A DNA stretch of 64,000 nucleotides from Sipunculus nudus (Eukaryota; Annelida; Sipuncula; Golfingiida; Sipunculidae): the NCBI GenBank assembly GCA_026874595.1, contig CM049322.1, forward strand, positions 54,157,386 through 54,221,385, read 5' to 3'. This document shows positions 46,826 through 59,560 of the stretch, one piece after another; position 1 is the stretch's first letter, and each line of letters opens with the position of its first letter. Below the pieces are notes generated by a model, which worked only from the letters and a program-made list of their open reading frames with translations, was not told the DNA's origin and ran no database searches. Position numbers and translations under genes: made by a program.

Positions 46826-48558
46826 AATCAGAATATCTACATAATTCAGTCAGAGATCTCATTTGTATTAAATATCCGTATACATAAAAATGACATATAG
46901 CAATCATATGAATCGGAAAATACTGCCATTCAGAGCTTCTTTTGAAGCCGACGTTTTCACTCCGTTTTATCTGTACAACTTCATCCACTGGATCAGAAAT
47001 ATCACGCGGTGGCCTTTGCCACTGGCGTAACGGGTTTAATTTTTAACAACTTTGATACCAAAATACAAAGGCCTCAATATATTGTCAATAAAATTTTGTT
47101 ACCAACAGGTGACTTAGGATTACTAAAAGGAATTCGTTTCAAGGATACAGCTGGCGGTACGACGTCAGCTGCCGGCCACTGACTGTAACTATGTCATCTT
47201 ATAATTGACCGTGGAGTGTAACGTTAGCATACATACAACTTTCATGTAAAAAAATCAATCGATATACGAACATGAATTAATACTCTGTTCAGTTTACACT
47301 TTTAATACAAGTTATATGAAGACCATGCCTGGCAAGGTGTCACTGAAAACATTATGCGAAGCGTAAATATATTGCTAGTCAGCAAGGTAAAGGTTTGATA
47401 TGGTCTTGCAAATTTGCGACAATTCGTCAGGGAAATTCCCATCCAAATAAGAACATATGATAAACGTAACTCTCTATTGCCATCATCAGTTAGTATGAAA
47501 CAAAATTTAACCATATGTTGTCCTTTGTCTCCTTTGAATTAATTACATACACAGCAACATTTTTTTTCTGTTTATAGTGATTGTTTTAATAAATTAATTA
47601 TATAAAAGTTTCTTATCATGAATAGTGCAAGTCATGTCTGAAGTAATTTACCTCGAACCATATGTATAAAGTAAGCTTCACCCTCAACAATATTTTATCC
47701 GTGATATAAACAGTACTTACATATCCTTTCTTCACGACATATACCATTAGCCGTATTCGGGCATTTTCGTGAAGCATGTTCAGCCCGTGAAGCATATTTT
47801 GTGGTTTGGCAGGAGAAGTATCTCCCTGAAGCACTGTACTACACGAATTTTAGGATGTGATAATAAGCGTGATATAATCACGTGACCCAAGTCAGGCCTT
47901 CCTAATCACAAGGGAATGGCATTGAATGCAATACACTATAGCCTTCAAGAATCAATTTTATTATTTATTTTATGACGTGAAATTCACAAAAAATTTCGCA
48001 ATTTAAGCAAAATTAAAACACTTTACCATTCAACACGACCTTTGAAAAATTCTTAAGCTTTCTGGTCATGCTTGATTCCCGCCAGATCTACAGTTTTATC
48101 ATAGCACCTATTTTGGCAAGTTAGATTTGAATTTAGACGAATATCCCCGGCAGTAATTTTCATGTACCTGTATATACTAGGTCGGAAACTCTTGAATATG
48201 CTGTGTATAGCTGAAAAAGTTAAAGGTCGGAAGGAAGTTGTCAAGAAAATGAACTACACAGTGTCGTTATAAGTACCAAGCCACCGTATATCGGTTGAAC
48301 CAATTCTTCCAGGTGAACGTGGTACACAGTTAATGGTAGAGCCACCCTGTGTTCAGCAGGAAACAAAGTTTTTAAATGCACGAGGTGAAAATTAGATGAA
48401 ACAACCAAATGAAACATATGGGTACCTGGTTTTGATGGACCGGATATATATATATACAGTCCCAGCTACCTGAAAACACAAAGATATCTTAATAGAAAAT
48501 TCACAGTATCAGCCACATGAGAAAACAGTGACACTCAGATCAGTAGAAACTGGTTATG
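46826..48558. other. No gene recognised
   Basis: Unique AT-rich DNA. A GTGAAGCAT motif is repeated at 47770-47795. No domain or RNA gene. Confidence 0.4.
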
Positions 48559-48681
48559 CACGGGACTGGAGTTGAACTGATATTCGATATTCGCTTGCGA
48601 ATGTCACAAAAATCACTTCAATAAGTGACTTTTGATATCCGTAAGTCGAATATCGAATATCGGTCCAAATTCAGTCCCGTG
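48559..48681. repeat. 123-bp near-palindrome (foldback MITE or hairpin source)
   Basis: Outer arms CACGGGACTG (48559-48568) and CAGTCCCGTG (48672-48681) are exact inverted repeats. Inside them TGATATTCGATATTCG pairs with CGAATATCGAATATCGG, and at the centre AAAAATCACTT pairs with AAGTGACTTTT. The whole segment could fold into one long imperfect hairpin. No clear target-site duplication is seen. It has no ORF. A foldback MITE is most likely; a small-RNA precursor is possible. Confidence 0.8.
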
Positions 48682-48877
48682 GGTGTCGCACCAATATAGT
48701 GATCGAATGTTCACTGTCTGGGGCTAAACTAAGGTAAAATAAGTATTGACATTTTTAAATAAAAGCTTAAGACATTCCTTTTTTAAGCAGCCTATAATTA
48801 GTCGTTCATTTTATCAATTATTATTATATTAGTATTATTTATAATATGATTCTTCCTGAACTGTTTAAAAAAGATAA

Positions 48878-48918
<41 letters not shown>

Positions 48919-49404
48919 GTATATTGTCCACATAGCTCTGATCATACAGCTGAATTATATCTGCTATCTTATGTTGTAGACGAACCAGAGATTGATATGC
49001 TATTTTATTTTATATCAGAAGGTTCGGAGAAGTACATTGTTTTCTACATATCTACCCTTTTACAATCGGATGGACCAATCTAACCATTTCAACAACACCA
49101 AAAAAATGTTTAACATTAAATGGACAGACTGGGATTATAATATGATCTTCACACTGCACATGTGCCATATGTATGGATATGATGAAATTACAGATTTAAG
49201 TTAAAAGAAGACTCAACTCTGGTGAAACTATATTTATTACACTCAAAATCAGCCCAATGTAGTTTGGACTTTGGCCAGAATCCTGATCATGATTTAGTCT
49301 GGGCCAAATAGGTCCAATATTGCCATTCCTTGCACGATCCTTACACCTTAAAGAAATGAATTTTATCGTTTTGCATTAAATAAATAAGGTTCCATGTTTT
49401 ACGG

Positions 49405-49408
<4 letters not shown>
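48682..49408. other. No gene; (TA)n at 48878-48915
   Basis: AT-rich DNA containing a ~38-base TA microsatellite. The 70-codon frame at 48992-49204 has no recognisable features. Confidence 0.5.
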
Positions 49409-49441
<33 letters not shown>

Positions 49442-49575
49442 ATGGTATACACGGAAAAGACGGTTCACTGAAGGTGGGATTCGAAACTACGATCTTCCGA
49501 TGTCCGGTCGGATGCCCTCTACAACTTGGCTACTCAAGAATCCTTTCCCCTCGGTGTATTTGCACCCTTTAAAAA
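49409..49575 (-). mobile_element. tRNA-derived SINE, family 2, copy B, with (AT)n tail
   Basis: On the minus strand: GTGCAAATACACCGAGGGGA leader, an A-box-like GAGTAGCCAAGT, the same CATCCGACCGGACATCGGAAG core, a B box with changes (GTTTCGAATCC), then GTATACCATCTT and an (AT)n tail at 49438-49409. A perfect CRE TGACGTCA lies just outside, at 49588-49595. It sits a few hundred bases from a long-repeat copy, as copy A does, but in the opposite orientation. Confidence 0.75.
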
Positions 49576-49699
49576 GATCCAGCGAAGTGACGTCATTGTC
49601 TCTACCACTACATGTGTCTGTACGCCGACTTTCCTACAGCAGGGAGAACTAATGGCCTTATATGGTTTGCGGCATATATTATAAATAGATAAATGAATA

Positions 49700-50990
49700 T
49701 ATACAGGTATGGTACAGTTGGTATGGGACAAGTCACCAAGAAGTAAGCAAGTCATGGCACATGCACGTATATGATGAAGTACAATTTTCGCCAGCGGTTT
49801 ATATTTAAGTTTATACATATATCAATAAGTTCACTTACGCAGGAATATTCACAGCGCATACATGTGGGAATGTCCCCAAGTCAGTAAGCGTGGTAACAGC
49901 AGCTTCTGGTTCAAGGCATCTGGCTACCACCAGCACAGCCATATTTTTTCATTCGCTATACATACAGTCAATACACAAGTTCGTTATGTACGTGGTGTTT
50001 AAGTTGCTTGTTCATGTGTGTGTTAGAGTGCTCTGCCTTCTCGGGTAGACGGAGTGTCGGTCTCTATAATACAGAGACGGAGAGTGCTGCATTTATCTTT
50101 GTGTTGCCTTGTCTGATATTACTAAATGTTCAATTATGTTATTGTTGGGCCAAAGGCAAAGATACGTTAAACCGGCCGCCCACTGGCGATTTTTCTTAGC
50201 TAAACATTTTAAAGGTAGGTGTGCGTAAGTTTACAAACAAGATGTAGCTGTAATTACACATGTAAAATCAAAACATTTTAAAATGGAACCCAATATTTCA
50301 CGGACAGATAGACATCATTATAAATGAAAATTCACCTAAGGACAAAAAGGACAGCCAGTCAAAAATCCGGTAGATATTATCCTGCATGTATAGTTCCCTT
50401 TATATCTTTTTAGGTTAATGTCTTCATGTTAAGTGATGATGGTGATTCCTATAAGTATTGAGGAGGTACCCTTCCTCCAAGTCCACACGACATGTACGAA
50501 CGCTGCGTCCGAGTCTTAATGCCTATATTCTTTCAGATTCGGCCATTGTAGTTTCGGTTCATCCAAATCACTTCACCAAGGAAACTGTACAAGTTCTTTC
50601 ATTCTTCCAAAACATGTCCTGAGGTATAGACACTAAATGATTTGAACCACACACAGAGAAGTGATACAAGCTGTTTACCAGGAACCGTGTAATTATAAAT
50701 AAAAACATGGAACATGTTCACTCCTACACAGGCCTCAATATTTTGACTTCGTGCAGAAGGGGACATGTCCTGGTAGTTCTTTATTGTTCAGACACCCTCT
50801 TTAACCGAAGCTAAATATATGTGTATTTAAAATATCTCTATTTTCCTTTCGAATTGTTAATAATATGAAGGCTAGAAAACGCTAAGGCTGCAATATACGC
50901 TAAGGAAGTTTAAATTTTAGGTGTTTGAGGAATTGCGTTGTTTCTTACATATGCTGGTCCAATCCACTCGAATGCATTACCTATGTGGGT
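49700..50990. repeat. Long dispersed repeat, second large copy
   Basis: Matches 28850-29000, then 30405-30610, then 31260-32330 of the first copy; the stretch corresponding to 30.64-31.25 kb is missing. Shared blocks include TTTTCGCCAGCGGTTTATAT, GGTAACAGCAGCTT, CTTAGCTAAACATTTTAAAGG and GTTTCGGTTCATCCAAATCA. Similarity stops near 50990, short of any glycosyltransferase sequence. Confidence 0.75.
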
Positions 50991-52449
50991 CAAATCGGCC
51001 AACAGTAAATATCAGTTTAAATCATTGTACAGCAGTTCATGCCATAGCATTTATATAATATTTTGAACGGTTGCTATTTCCTCTTTGTATACATAACCTG
51101 TATTGCTAATTATCTACCATGACTATTGCGTAATCACAATCTGACATATTTTAGTTAACTTAAATGATGCTTTATAATTAATAATATTCCGTTAGTGTTC
51201 GTGTATATGTATCAAAAACATTTCATTTTCATATGTATGCATTTATTTCAATTTCAATATTTTTAATATTTGTATTTAATAATAAACTCAATTGATAGCA
51301 TCCTGACGAGGCCCCTATTGATAAATAGCTCATGCTGAATAGCTTATCCTGGTTAAATATGCGTTTTATAAATCAATAAATAATTGATATAACAAGAACA
51401 CAAATTCTTTTAGGTGATATATAACATTGAGCATCAAAGATTATGATGAGCGATGAAAAGAGAATTAAAAAAACTGTGATGAACGATGAAAAGAGTATGA
51501 AAAGACTGTGGTGAACGATAAAAAGATAATTATATTTGAGTACAAATGTTCAGAAAACGCTGCTATGTTGTATATAAGTGAGTGGACACATGTATAGGTA
51601 CTATTGCCTTTTTTTAGTTTTGCAAAAGTTGGTCTTTACAAATGAATAAAAAAGTGTTTCCTTAAGGTAGAAAGACTGGTTCCCCCTTATGACCTGAATT
51701 TGCATTGAACAATCTAATGCGTTAAGACCATTTAAAGCATACATTTCCCTGAAGCTAAGAAGATTCTCTACACTTTGGTAAACATACATTTTGCTTTGGA
51801 ATAATTGAGCGTTTTAATTTAAGTGTTATTTTTAACAAAAGAAAGTTTATTCCAGCACATATAAAGCAGATACAGAATATATTTTTTTCAAATTAATCAA
51901 AAATTAAGATGAAAATCGTGAGTTAAGTTAAAAAATTACGAATTTACAGAGTGTTTAATATTGAAACCCTTACAAATCATTTAGTTTTTTACGTATTCCT
52001 AAATAAAATAATTCCAATTAACTTTACGCGTGAAATATAAAAAACACTTTATAGTTTTATTAACAAACACATGTCAAAGATGGTATGTTTCGGACAATTA
52101 ATTACTGAGATATAACGCTCTAAATATAGGTATTCAGGTGAAATAATTTTTTGAGAAAATGGTCAGTACCACATTCGAGGAGATCATTTGGTCTAGCGAC
52201 GTAAATACGCACAACTATATGTTGACATTCATATGAATTTGGAGAAACGGTAGTTCTTATCAAACCATGCCATTATATCATAGATAAGTAGACTATTTTG
52301 CTTTAATACGACTAAAAAGTGAAATTCTTATAAGAACTAAGTTTAAATTTGCGCAGTGATATATTTTCCGTTACACCAAGAAGCGCCGCATCGGTGGGAG
52401 ATGGTACTAAAATCAGGTTTGATGGCAGTCGTTAGCATTAACTGTAGAA
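50991..52449. other. No gene recognised
   Basis: Very AT-rich DNA with short direct repeats near 51440-51530 (GATGAACGATGAAAAGA...). Nothing supported. Confidence 0.4.
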
Positions 52450-55195
52450 TGTCGCATTTGACTTTGATGCGTGGATTAAACCGCTGGAAAGTCGCCTTGG
52501 TGATGCTTTATCGGCGGAATTTGTCTCGTCCTTGAAAACACTAGTGAATATGACATTCGATGACATATTAGAATTCAAGCTAGGTAAAAAGAATTTTGCT
52601 GTTCGTTGGAGGGAGCTGTGAGGTCGTTGCAGGAGGCGCATAGGGCTGACCCGCTGTGTAAACCAGCCACAGCCCAACATTTGACGTACTCTGACGATGC
52701 TGATGGTGTTCAGGAGGATGTGAATTTAGACAGAGTTCCTTTGCTGAAACCGTTCGATGCGGTTTTGACCTCGACTCAAGCAAGACACAGCCGGCTGTTG
52801 GTGAAACACCCAGACCAGATCTTGATCCATCTGTATATTTGCAGACCTGAAATGGTGAGCAAAACAAGTCTTCACGGATTTTAGATTTTCCTCCAAGGAT
52901 TAATGCAATGGGTTGACGAGGTGATAGAGCTGAGTGGGTCTGTTTATTTAATTGTAAATAAAACTTAACCAAGACTTGAAACACTAACCCCAGCGCAATG
53001 GATTGTTGCGAATTCTAGGATTATGGCGGAATTGCTGTCGGCCAATAGGCTATCACATGCTGGTTCAGACGTAACAGACTATATAGCACACACTGCAAAA
53101 ACTGGCGAATTAGCAACGCGCTATAGTTAGCCATCTGTGCTGTCATTTAAAAGGAATATCGTAATCTCCAAGCAATGTATGGGTTTCGATGGAGGGTGGA
53201 CTGCCCACACTTGTCAACTGTTTATTTAAGAGAGCCAGTTTCTGTTGTCAAGCCCAAAGGTCTAGGAATGACCGAAAGTAAATTTCGACCCCAGATTGGT
53301 ATGTCAAGGGATGGCCTGCCCCAAGTTTGCAGGGAGTTTAATCCCGGAGCATATAATGGAATTAAATGTAACTTTAGCAATGGGTGTAGTGATTGTAGAG
53401 TTGACCATCCGTTTGAGGAACATGACAATAGGGTGCGGACCGAAACACCTGCACCAGGCATCGCCCAAATCCCCCAGATGAAGACCCTATAATACAGGTG
53501 CCCAGGTGTGCTGAGAGATGGTGTTCCATAAACCCCCTTTGGCATTCAGTCTCCATACATGTGTGACTTTCATGGACCCTATTTTTACATAAGTAGTACA
53601 TTTTAAAAATGTGAACAGGAATCAGAATTTGATTTTGACAAAGATTACTTGTTAAATGGCATAGAGACTGGTTTTAAAATTACAGATAATGACAGTGATA
53701 TTCCTTAATGTACAGTTGAAAATGCAAATCATAAGTCTGCTATTTTAAAAGAGAATGCATGAATGAATTAATATCTCAGTATATGGAAGGACATTTTGTG
53801 CTGGCAGCTGAGCCAGGTTCAAATGACATTCGTATTATTCATGATGGTAGCCAGCCTGTGGGTAGTGCTATGAATAAATTTGCTTCTCCACATGCTGTAA
53901 GTTGTGGAACTGTAGACAATGCTGTGCAATTAGCTAAACCACGTAATTATCTTGCAAAGATTGATTTGAAGGCAGCCTATCGTTTTGTACCTATACATCC
54001 AGATTGCTACAAGATGACTGGCTTGAAATGAAAATTCAGTGGACATTCATTATTTACTTATATTTTTGATTCTAGATTGCAATTTGGGTCTCGACTTGGG
54101 CCATTAAGTCTCACAGTCAGTAAAGCGCATGATGGCCAGGCAGGGGTATTTAGTTGTATATCTTGATGATTATTCGGTTGTTGAGGAATCATATGAGAAA
54201 TGAAAATTGGTGATTAATGTACTGACTAAACTTTTAAGAGAGTTGGGTTTTCAAGTGAGTTGGTCCAAAATTCTAGGTCCATTAACTAACTTGCAATTTC
54301 TAGGGATCATGATTGACACTAAAAGGGGCACCATTTCTCTCGGTCATGAAAAAGTGACAAGTTAAAGTATACTCTGCAGTAGTTCGCAGTTAAAAAACAT
54401 GCATCTAAGCGCCAACTGCAAAGTTTAGCAGGCTTGCAAGTAGTTAGGGGTGGAAAATGTTTCCCAAGACGCATTTTAGATTCGCCTAATTGTTTGGAGC
54501 GCAAGAATCACAAAATCAAACATTCTGACGATTTCAGAATGGATGTTAGCCGGTGATTGAATTTTGTGAGTTTTTTCAATGGTGTTTATTTTGCAGTGAT
54601 ACTCACAAGGTTTTGCATGTGGATGCATCAGATAACGCAGCAGGTTTGTTTCGTAATGGAGAATGGCAATATATTGTGTGGGAACATGAATACCCAGTGG
54701 TTGGAGCTATACACATTAACTATAAGGTAATTATTGCTATTGTTCTCTCGCTGTAAACAAGTGAGCACCCTTGTTGGTTAACAGTAAAGTTTACATTTTT
54801 TTCTGACAGCTTGGTGGCAAAAGCTGTAGTAAATAAAGGTAAATTTAATGTCAATTTGTAATGCAACTTTAAAGACATTTTTTGGTTAAGTGTCTTAATT
54901 TTCAGTTTGTTGTTTTTTTAGTGCCAAGTTGACTAAATTAAAGAAAGAAGTGGACTCCTTTAGATTATCAACTTTTTCAGCCAATACAGTTAGAACTTAT
55001 AATACACATCGGAGGTCATATCTAGCCTATTGTAATAGATTGCTAAGTCCACCTGTACCAGCCAGTGAGGCACGAGTTGCTATGCATGCTGCTTATTTAG
55101 CCCGTCGGTTAAAACCATCATCAGTGCAGCAGTTTTTAAATGTAATTCGACTAATGCATAATGCAAAATGTATATCTGACTCGAACCCTTCTTAA
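52450..55195 (+). mobile_element. Decayed DIRS-type tyrosine-recombinase retrotransposon
   Basis: Plus-strand reading across stops and frameshifts gives the DIRS order. Gag-like: AWIKPLESRLGDALSAEF, AQWIVANSRIMAELLSANRL, MYGFRWRVDCPHLSTVYL and a Cys-rich CREFNPGAYNG-C-C-H motif (52.45-53.45 kb). Then comes RT: AKIDLKAAYRFVPIHPDCY (53.95-54.01 kb) and catalytic YLDDY (54159-54173). RNase H: HVDASDNAAGLFRNGEWQYI to INYK (54.62-54.73 kb). Last is the N-terminal SAM-like part of a tyrosine recombinase (STFSANTVRTYNTHRRSYLA, 54.97-55.19 kb). The recombinase catalytic half, with its R-H-R-Y residues, is absent, so the element is 3'-truncated. Split or inverted terminal repeats were not identified. 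Confidence 0.88.
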
Positions 55196-56938
55196 GTTGT
55201 TAATTAATAGGGTAAGATTTAACGATATAATTTTGTTCTGTCACAAGGACGACCTGTCAATCACCACGTTCCCTGGCTAAAATAGGCGGAGCTTACAGCT
55301 TTGGCCGAGTGCCAAGGTGGACTGAGTACATAAAAGCCGGAACCCGCAAGTGCACAGGTGCTAAGCATAGCCTAATTGGAAACCTCGTGTTTACATAGGA
55401 GCTACGATAGCGGGGTATATGACCATTCAAGGAGAATGAGGATTGATTTACTTATCACGGTTTACACCAGTTAGAGGGGTTAGGGAGTTGACAATAGAAA
55501 TTAGTTTATCATACAAATCTTGCATACACATACAAGTCATAAAAAAACGGAGATGATGGTTTGTAACATTCATACATCATACATACACTTTCAAGTCATA
55601 GAAAGAGCCCGTTTTCTTATAATAAGGTTTATTAACATGTAATGAATAAATGCTAATTAATTAAACAATTAACAAACAACAGCGTCAAGGGATGTCTGGA
55701 GGCTCGCTGCATACCCCCCCCCGCAAAAATAAAACACTTAATAAACTAGATATGCCGATATTCTGATCCAACATAAAATATATCATTTATAATTAAATAC
55801 ATATTTATGAATATATAAATAATATAAATGTGTACATTTGAACACCCGCTAAAAGTTAGGTTTACGATTTGATATATGCCAAATAAACTAAATATATGAA
55901 TATAAATATTATAATAAAATACACATTTCTCACTATGTTCACTATCTGCATAACACTACATATTTCCATTATGATAAGTATTAAGTTTCGGACGGACCTC
56001 GCCTTTCAACTGCCCGGGATACTTACTTGTGTCAGCGTACTGTGCATTTTCGGGACTACCTTGTAAAAAAAACACGAGTACAGAAAAACAACATATCACC
56101 TATATGACACCAACTAACACCTAATTATCATTTATCAGCAAGAACTATTTCAAGAAAAGCAGTCGACGGAGCGTGGTGTGCATCTTATTTGGCCCAACTC
56201 GTCACACAACAGGCAAACAAATGAACTATAAATGAACGTAACTATCAATGAGTTGATGATTTATGAGTTATTGAAACAACACTCACAGTCCATTATAAAA
56301 TGCTTTAGGATACTGGACAACATGATACAATCTCCTGTAAATACAATATTATTGCCCAGTGACATTAAAAGCAGAATGGGACCTGCTTGTTTTTTTTTTT
56401 CCCTCTTCTCTTCATTGAATCTGCCTTCATTACAATGCTGTCACAGAAGGTCTGCTCATCGCATTTGGAATAAAAATCAAGCACGAATTCTTAGTCAATC
56501 CCGGAAGTATAAGGGCACCATTATCTGTTTTTTATGAAGCATATATGGTCAACTTCTTACCCATATACTTTGAAAGCGTTTATCAGATCAGTCTTAGCAC
56601 TCTCCAATTCATCTTTCCATTTAAAGTTTCGTCGAGGCATATTGCTTGCAGTTGTGTTGATATTGACAAGCTTACCTGTAGTTATAAACACATTTAAACA
56701 CATTTTAGGGAAACTTGTAAATGGGGCAACACATTCACAGGCCGTAGTTATAATTGACCTCGGGATTACTGTTTTGACAGTAATTAGTGTCAAACAGTCG
56801 CATGAACGTTCTTGTTTTATGTACATATTGGAAAATACGTCTAAATGAAATATGTATATTATTACTAAATACCACCACAAATGACAATAGTATAAAAACA
56901 TTATTACCTGTGACTTAAATGTAATTTGCATTGATGCT
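55196..56938. other. No gene recognised
   Basis: GC-moderate at 55.24-55.42 kb (after the DIRS break), otherwise AT-rich. The overlapping frames at 56232-56994 on both strands lack a family; the minus one ends in the transposase C-terminal region. Confidence 0.4.
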
Positions 56939-57658
56939 TCAAGCAGAATCTGCCAGGAAAGAGCCTGATTTGTAGACCGGCCCTTCCTCTTCAAAACACG
57001 TCCGCCGTCTTCCTACGCTTATTTCTTCATATTTTCGGACATCTCTTGCCTCTGTGGTAGCCTTCAGCCGAGCGTGGTGATTCCTGTCATCATCAATGTT
57101 TCGGAATTCCATAGGTGTTTGTGACGATAGATTTATGCCCGCCTGAATCAGCCGATTTGCCGTTTTATAGTAGCCTTCATTGTAAATCATGACAGCCAGG
57201 TAAACGCCAATTTCAGTTTCTGTAAAGCTATGCCACTCCTCTTCCCATAGCAGAGACCATATCAAGTGCTAAAGGGGTTCAACGTGATTTTGAAAACTGG
57301 CTCCGACATATCCTTGAAGTAAGGAGTCTTTTGTCAGATCATCGAAATCCGGTTCCATCAAATCTGTGATGGCTTTCGGCAGGACATTTACCGTCCGTTT
57401 AGCGTCCTGCATCCCTTCAGCCAGGTCTCGCTGCCACGAGTAAAAACTCTCAGAGCCAGCTGGACAGGTGTGATATACAGGTTGGCTATAATGCTTCATA
57501 TTTGCCCACGTCTGTCTCGCAATAGTGGTTGGAACATACAAGTGTCTCGTATCGCCTTCCCATGGAGATTTTAGAAAACGTCAACCCATGCAAGTGTGAG
57601 ACGTCGACAACCATGTAGTTATTTCCCATCAGCCAACGGTCCTGGAAAAAATGTTCAG

Positions 57659-57661
<3 letters not shown>

Positions 57662-57735
<74 letters not shown>
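57662..57735. repeat. (AT)n microsatellite
   Basis: A 74-base uninterrupted TA tract inside the probable transposase intron. It creates Ile/Tyr-only frames on both strands. Confidence 0.97.
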
Positions 57736-57739
<4 letters not shown>

Positions 57740-58139
57740 TAGAGCACCGTTTTTCCGGATTCCAAATTTCCAAAAATTCGTTTTTCCGAAATTTAAAATC
57801 GGAAACAGAAAATCTATTCATATTTACGAAATATTTTTCAATCATGTAAATACGTCAAACGATTTTTCGTAATAACGAGTCACAAGGGCGTGCAGTCAGG
57901 TGTTTAAGCCCAGTGGTGACCTAAATTAATTAGTTCTCTACTTAGACTCGCTGTTATTCAGCTTATTAATCATTTAACTTTTACTGTTAATAAGAACATT
58001 ACTCAAACACAATCATCGTGCTGTCTCTTGTCAGAGATATGAAGTAAAAAAAAAGAGAAAACGGACGGCGTTGTGCTTTAATGATAAGCTGACAATCCTT
58101 GGGCGACTCGACCGTGGAGACATGTCTGCCGTAATCCAG

Positions 58140-58522
58140 ATGTTAAAAAAATATAGAGATAATTCATATATATATAAATTTGTGTGTGTAATTATTATCA
58201 TTAAAATTATTCTTATTTTTATATATAAATAAACTAATTATATAAACATATTTATACATTTATTTATGTGTCTGTGAGTACTGTCAGTATATATATTTAA
58301 AAATAAAGAATTATAAATATATATATATTTAGAGAAAATCTTTATAATTATTATTATAATTAGACATATATTTAGGTATTTGTACGTATCTGTATATATA
58401 TATATATTTATAATCAAAGAAATATATATTTAAATATGCATATATACATATATATTTATATATATATATATTTTACAAATATATATTAATTGTATCAGAT
58501 ATATATGTATATTGTAAAAACG
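58140..58522. repeat. AT-rich low-complexity sequence in the probable intron
   Basis: Dense ATATAT/TTTATA repeats with little information, lying next to the putative donor site of the transposase. Confidence 0.7.
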
Positions 58523-59560
58523 TACCTTTGTGTATTTCGTAAAGGCCACGGAGCCGTGTGACATGTCCCCATGCTTCTCTAGAGGTGTCCGACGCATTCT
58601 TTCTTGTGTGCGGTTTACCGTATGGGTCTTCACGTTGTATTGACGGATTGTTTCACTGTCTCCATCTCTTATATAAAAAGTATATTCGACTCCATGCTTA
58701 TGCTCTGAACGGTGGAATAACAAAGATATACTTGAAACCTCCATCATACCGGCGCTGCTTTCTTGGTTGGATGGGCAGGTCTCCATATGATCAACCATGA
58801 AGGAAAAATATTCTAATAAGTTCTTGCTATCACAGAAGTTCTGTTGACAAATCTGACAATATGTCGTCATCACACTGTTGTCGAGTATCTTGCCCTTATC
58901 GTCGCTAATAACACATGCAATCCCAACCTTAGAAGACATTCCTCGTGTCATCCACGATCCGTCCCCTGACACCATGCATACGCCGTTTTCATGTAGGCGC
59001 TTTACTTGATATCCGGCCTCTGTCATTTGCGGTTCACATGAGTTTACTACAGTGTTTCTCAAAGCTTTAGTATGATTCGCCCAGTTTTAGGTTGATATTG
59101 GGGGTGGCAAATTTAAATACGCAGATAGCCTTGCTGCGGCAGATCGTCCCTTCCCTATGGTGCGAAACGCAGGGACACTCGACCTGCTGTTATCTGCATA
59201 TATCTGCCCCGGGGACGTGGGTAAATATCGATGTTTTATTTTTTTCACAAACGGAGTTAGTACACTGAAGGCCTATCGCACAGCACCAGTCCATTCGCCG
59301 TTTAGGATCTTCAACAAAATGAACAGTCCCTTCAGGACATACAGCACATACAACAGCGGATAACAATAGCGCTTTCAGTTAATCCCACTGCCAAAGTCGA
59401 TAGGTGTCGGCCTCAGGTGTTCCTTCTAGCCTAACAGTCGGGATGCAGTCATCTGACGATTCGTCGTCGCTGCCTATCAAATTCTTCACTGAAAAGGGTT
59501 TGGCCCGCTGAGACTTATTGAGTTCATTCAACATATGTATTTTTCACAAGTGGCATTCGA

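Larger units (their letters stand above)
56939..59560 (-). pseudogene. Mutator-like transposase gene, broken, with a probable intron
   Basis: Minus-strand fragments follow one transposase family (I believe the Mutator-like transposase domain, Pfam PF20700). In order: an acidic N-terminal part (SVKNLIGSDDESSDDCIPTV, ~59.5-59.4 kb); a zinc-ribbon-like segment (VCAVCPEGTVHFVEDPKRRM, CTNSVC); FRTIGKGRSAAARLSAYLNL (~59.17-59.10 kb); and a 210-codon stretch (59062-58430) with DGSW at residues 34-37, GKILDNSV, CPSNQESSAGMME and DGDSET near 133. The coding match ends at AFTKYTK|GTACGT (58523), a good donor; TTTTTTCCAG near 57645 is a good acceptor, so 58523-57645 is probably an intron holding (AT)n. 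The C-terminal part continues as HTCPAGSESFYSWQRDLAEG and FQNHVEPL, then frameshifts into IWSLLWEEEWHSFTETEIGV (57541-56939). At least two frame breaks make it inactive. Confidence 0.7.

Noticed and set aside
50991-52449. A third glycosyltransferase copy beside the long repeat at 49.7-51.0 kb
   Set aside because: The flank-like repeat similarity stops near 50990 and no catalytic motif (DLD, WDQ, HNN) is found beyond it on the minus strand.
57486-57872. Ile/Tyr-repeat open frames on both strands
   Set aside because: They are translations of a (TA)n microsatellite; only the non-repeat end on the minus strand overlaps transposase exon sequence.
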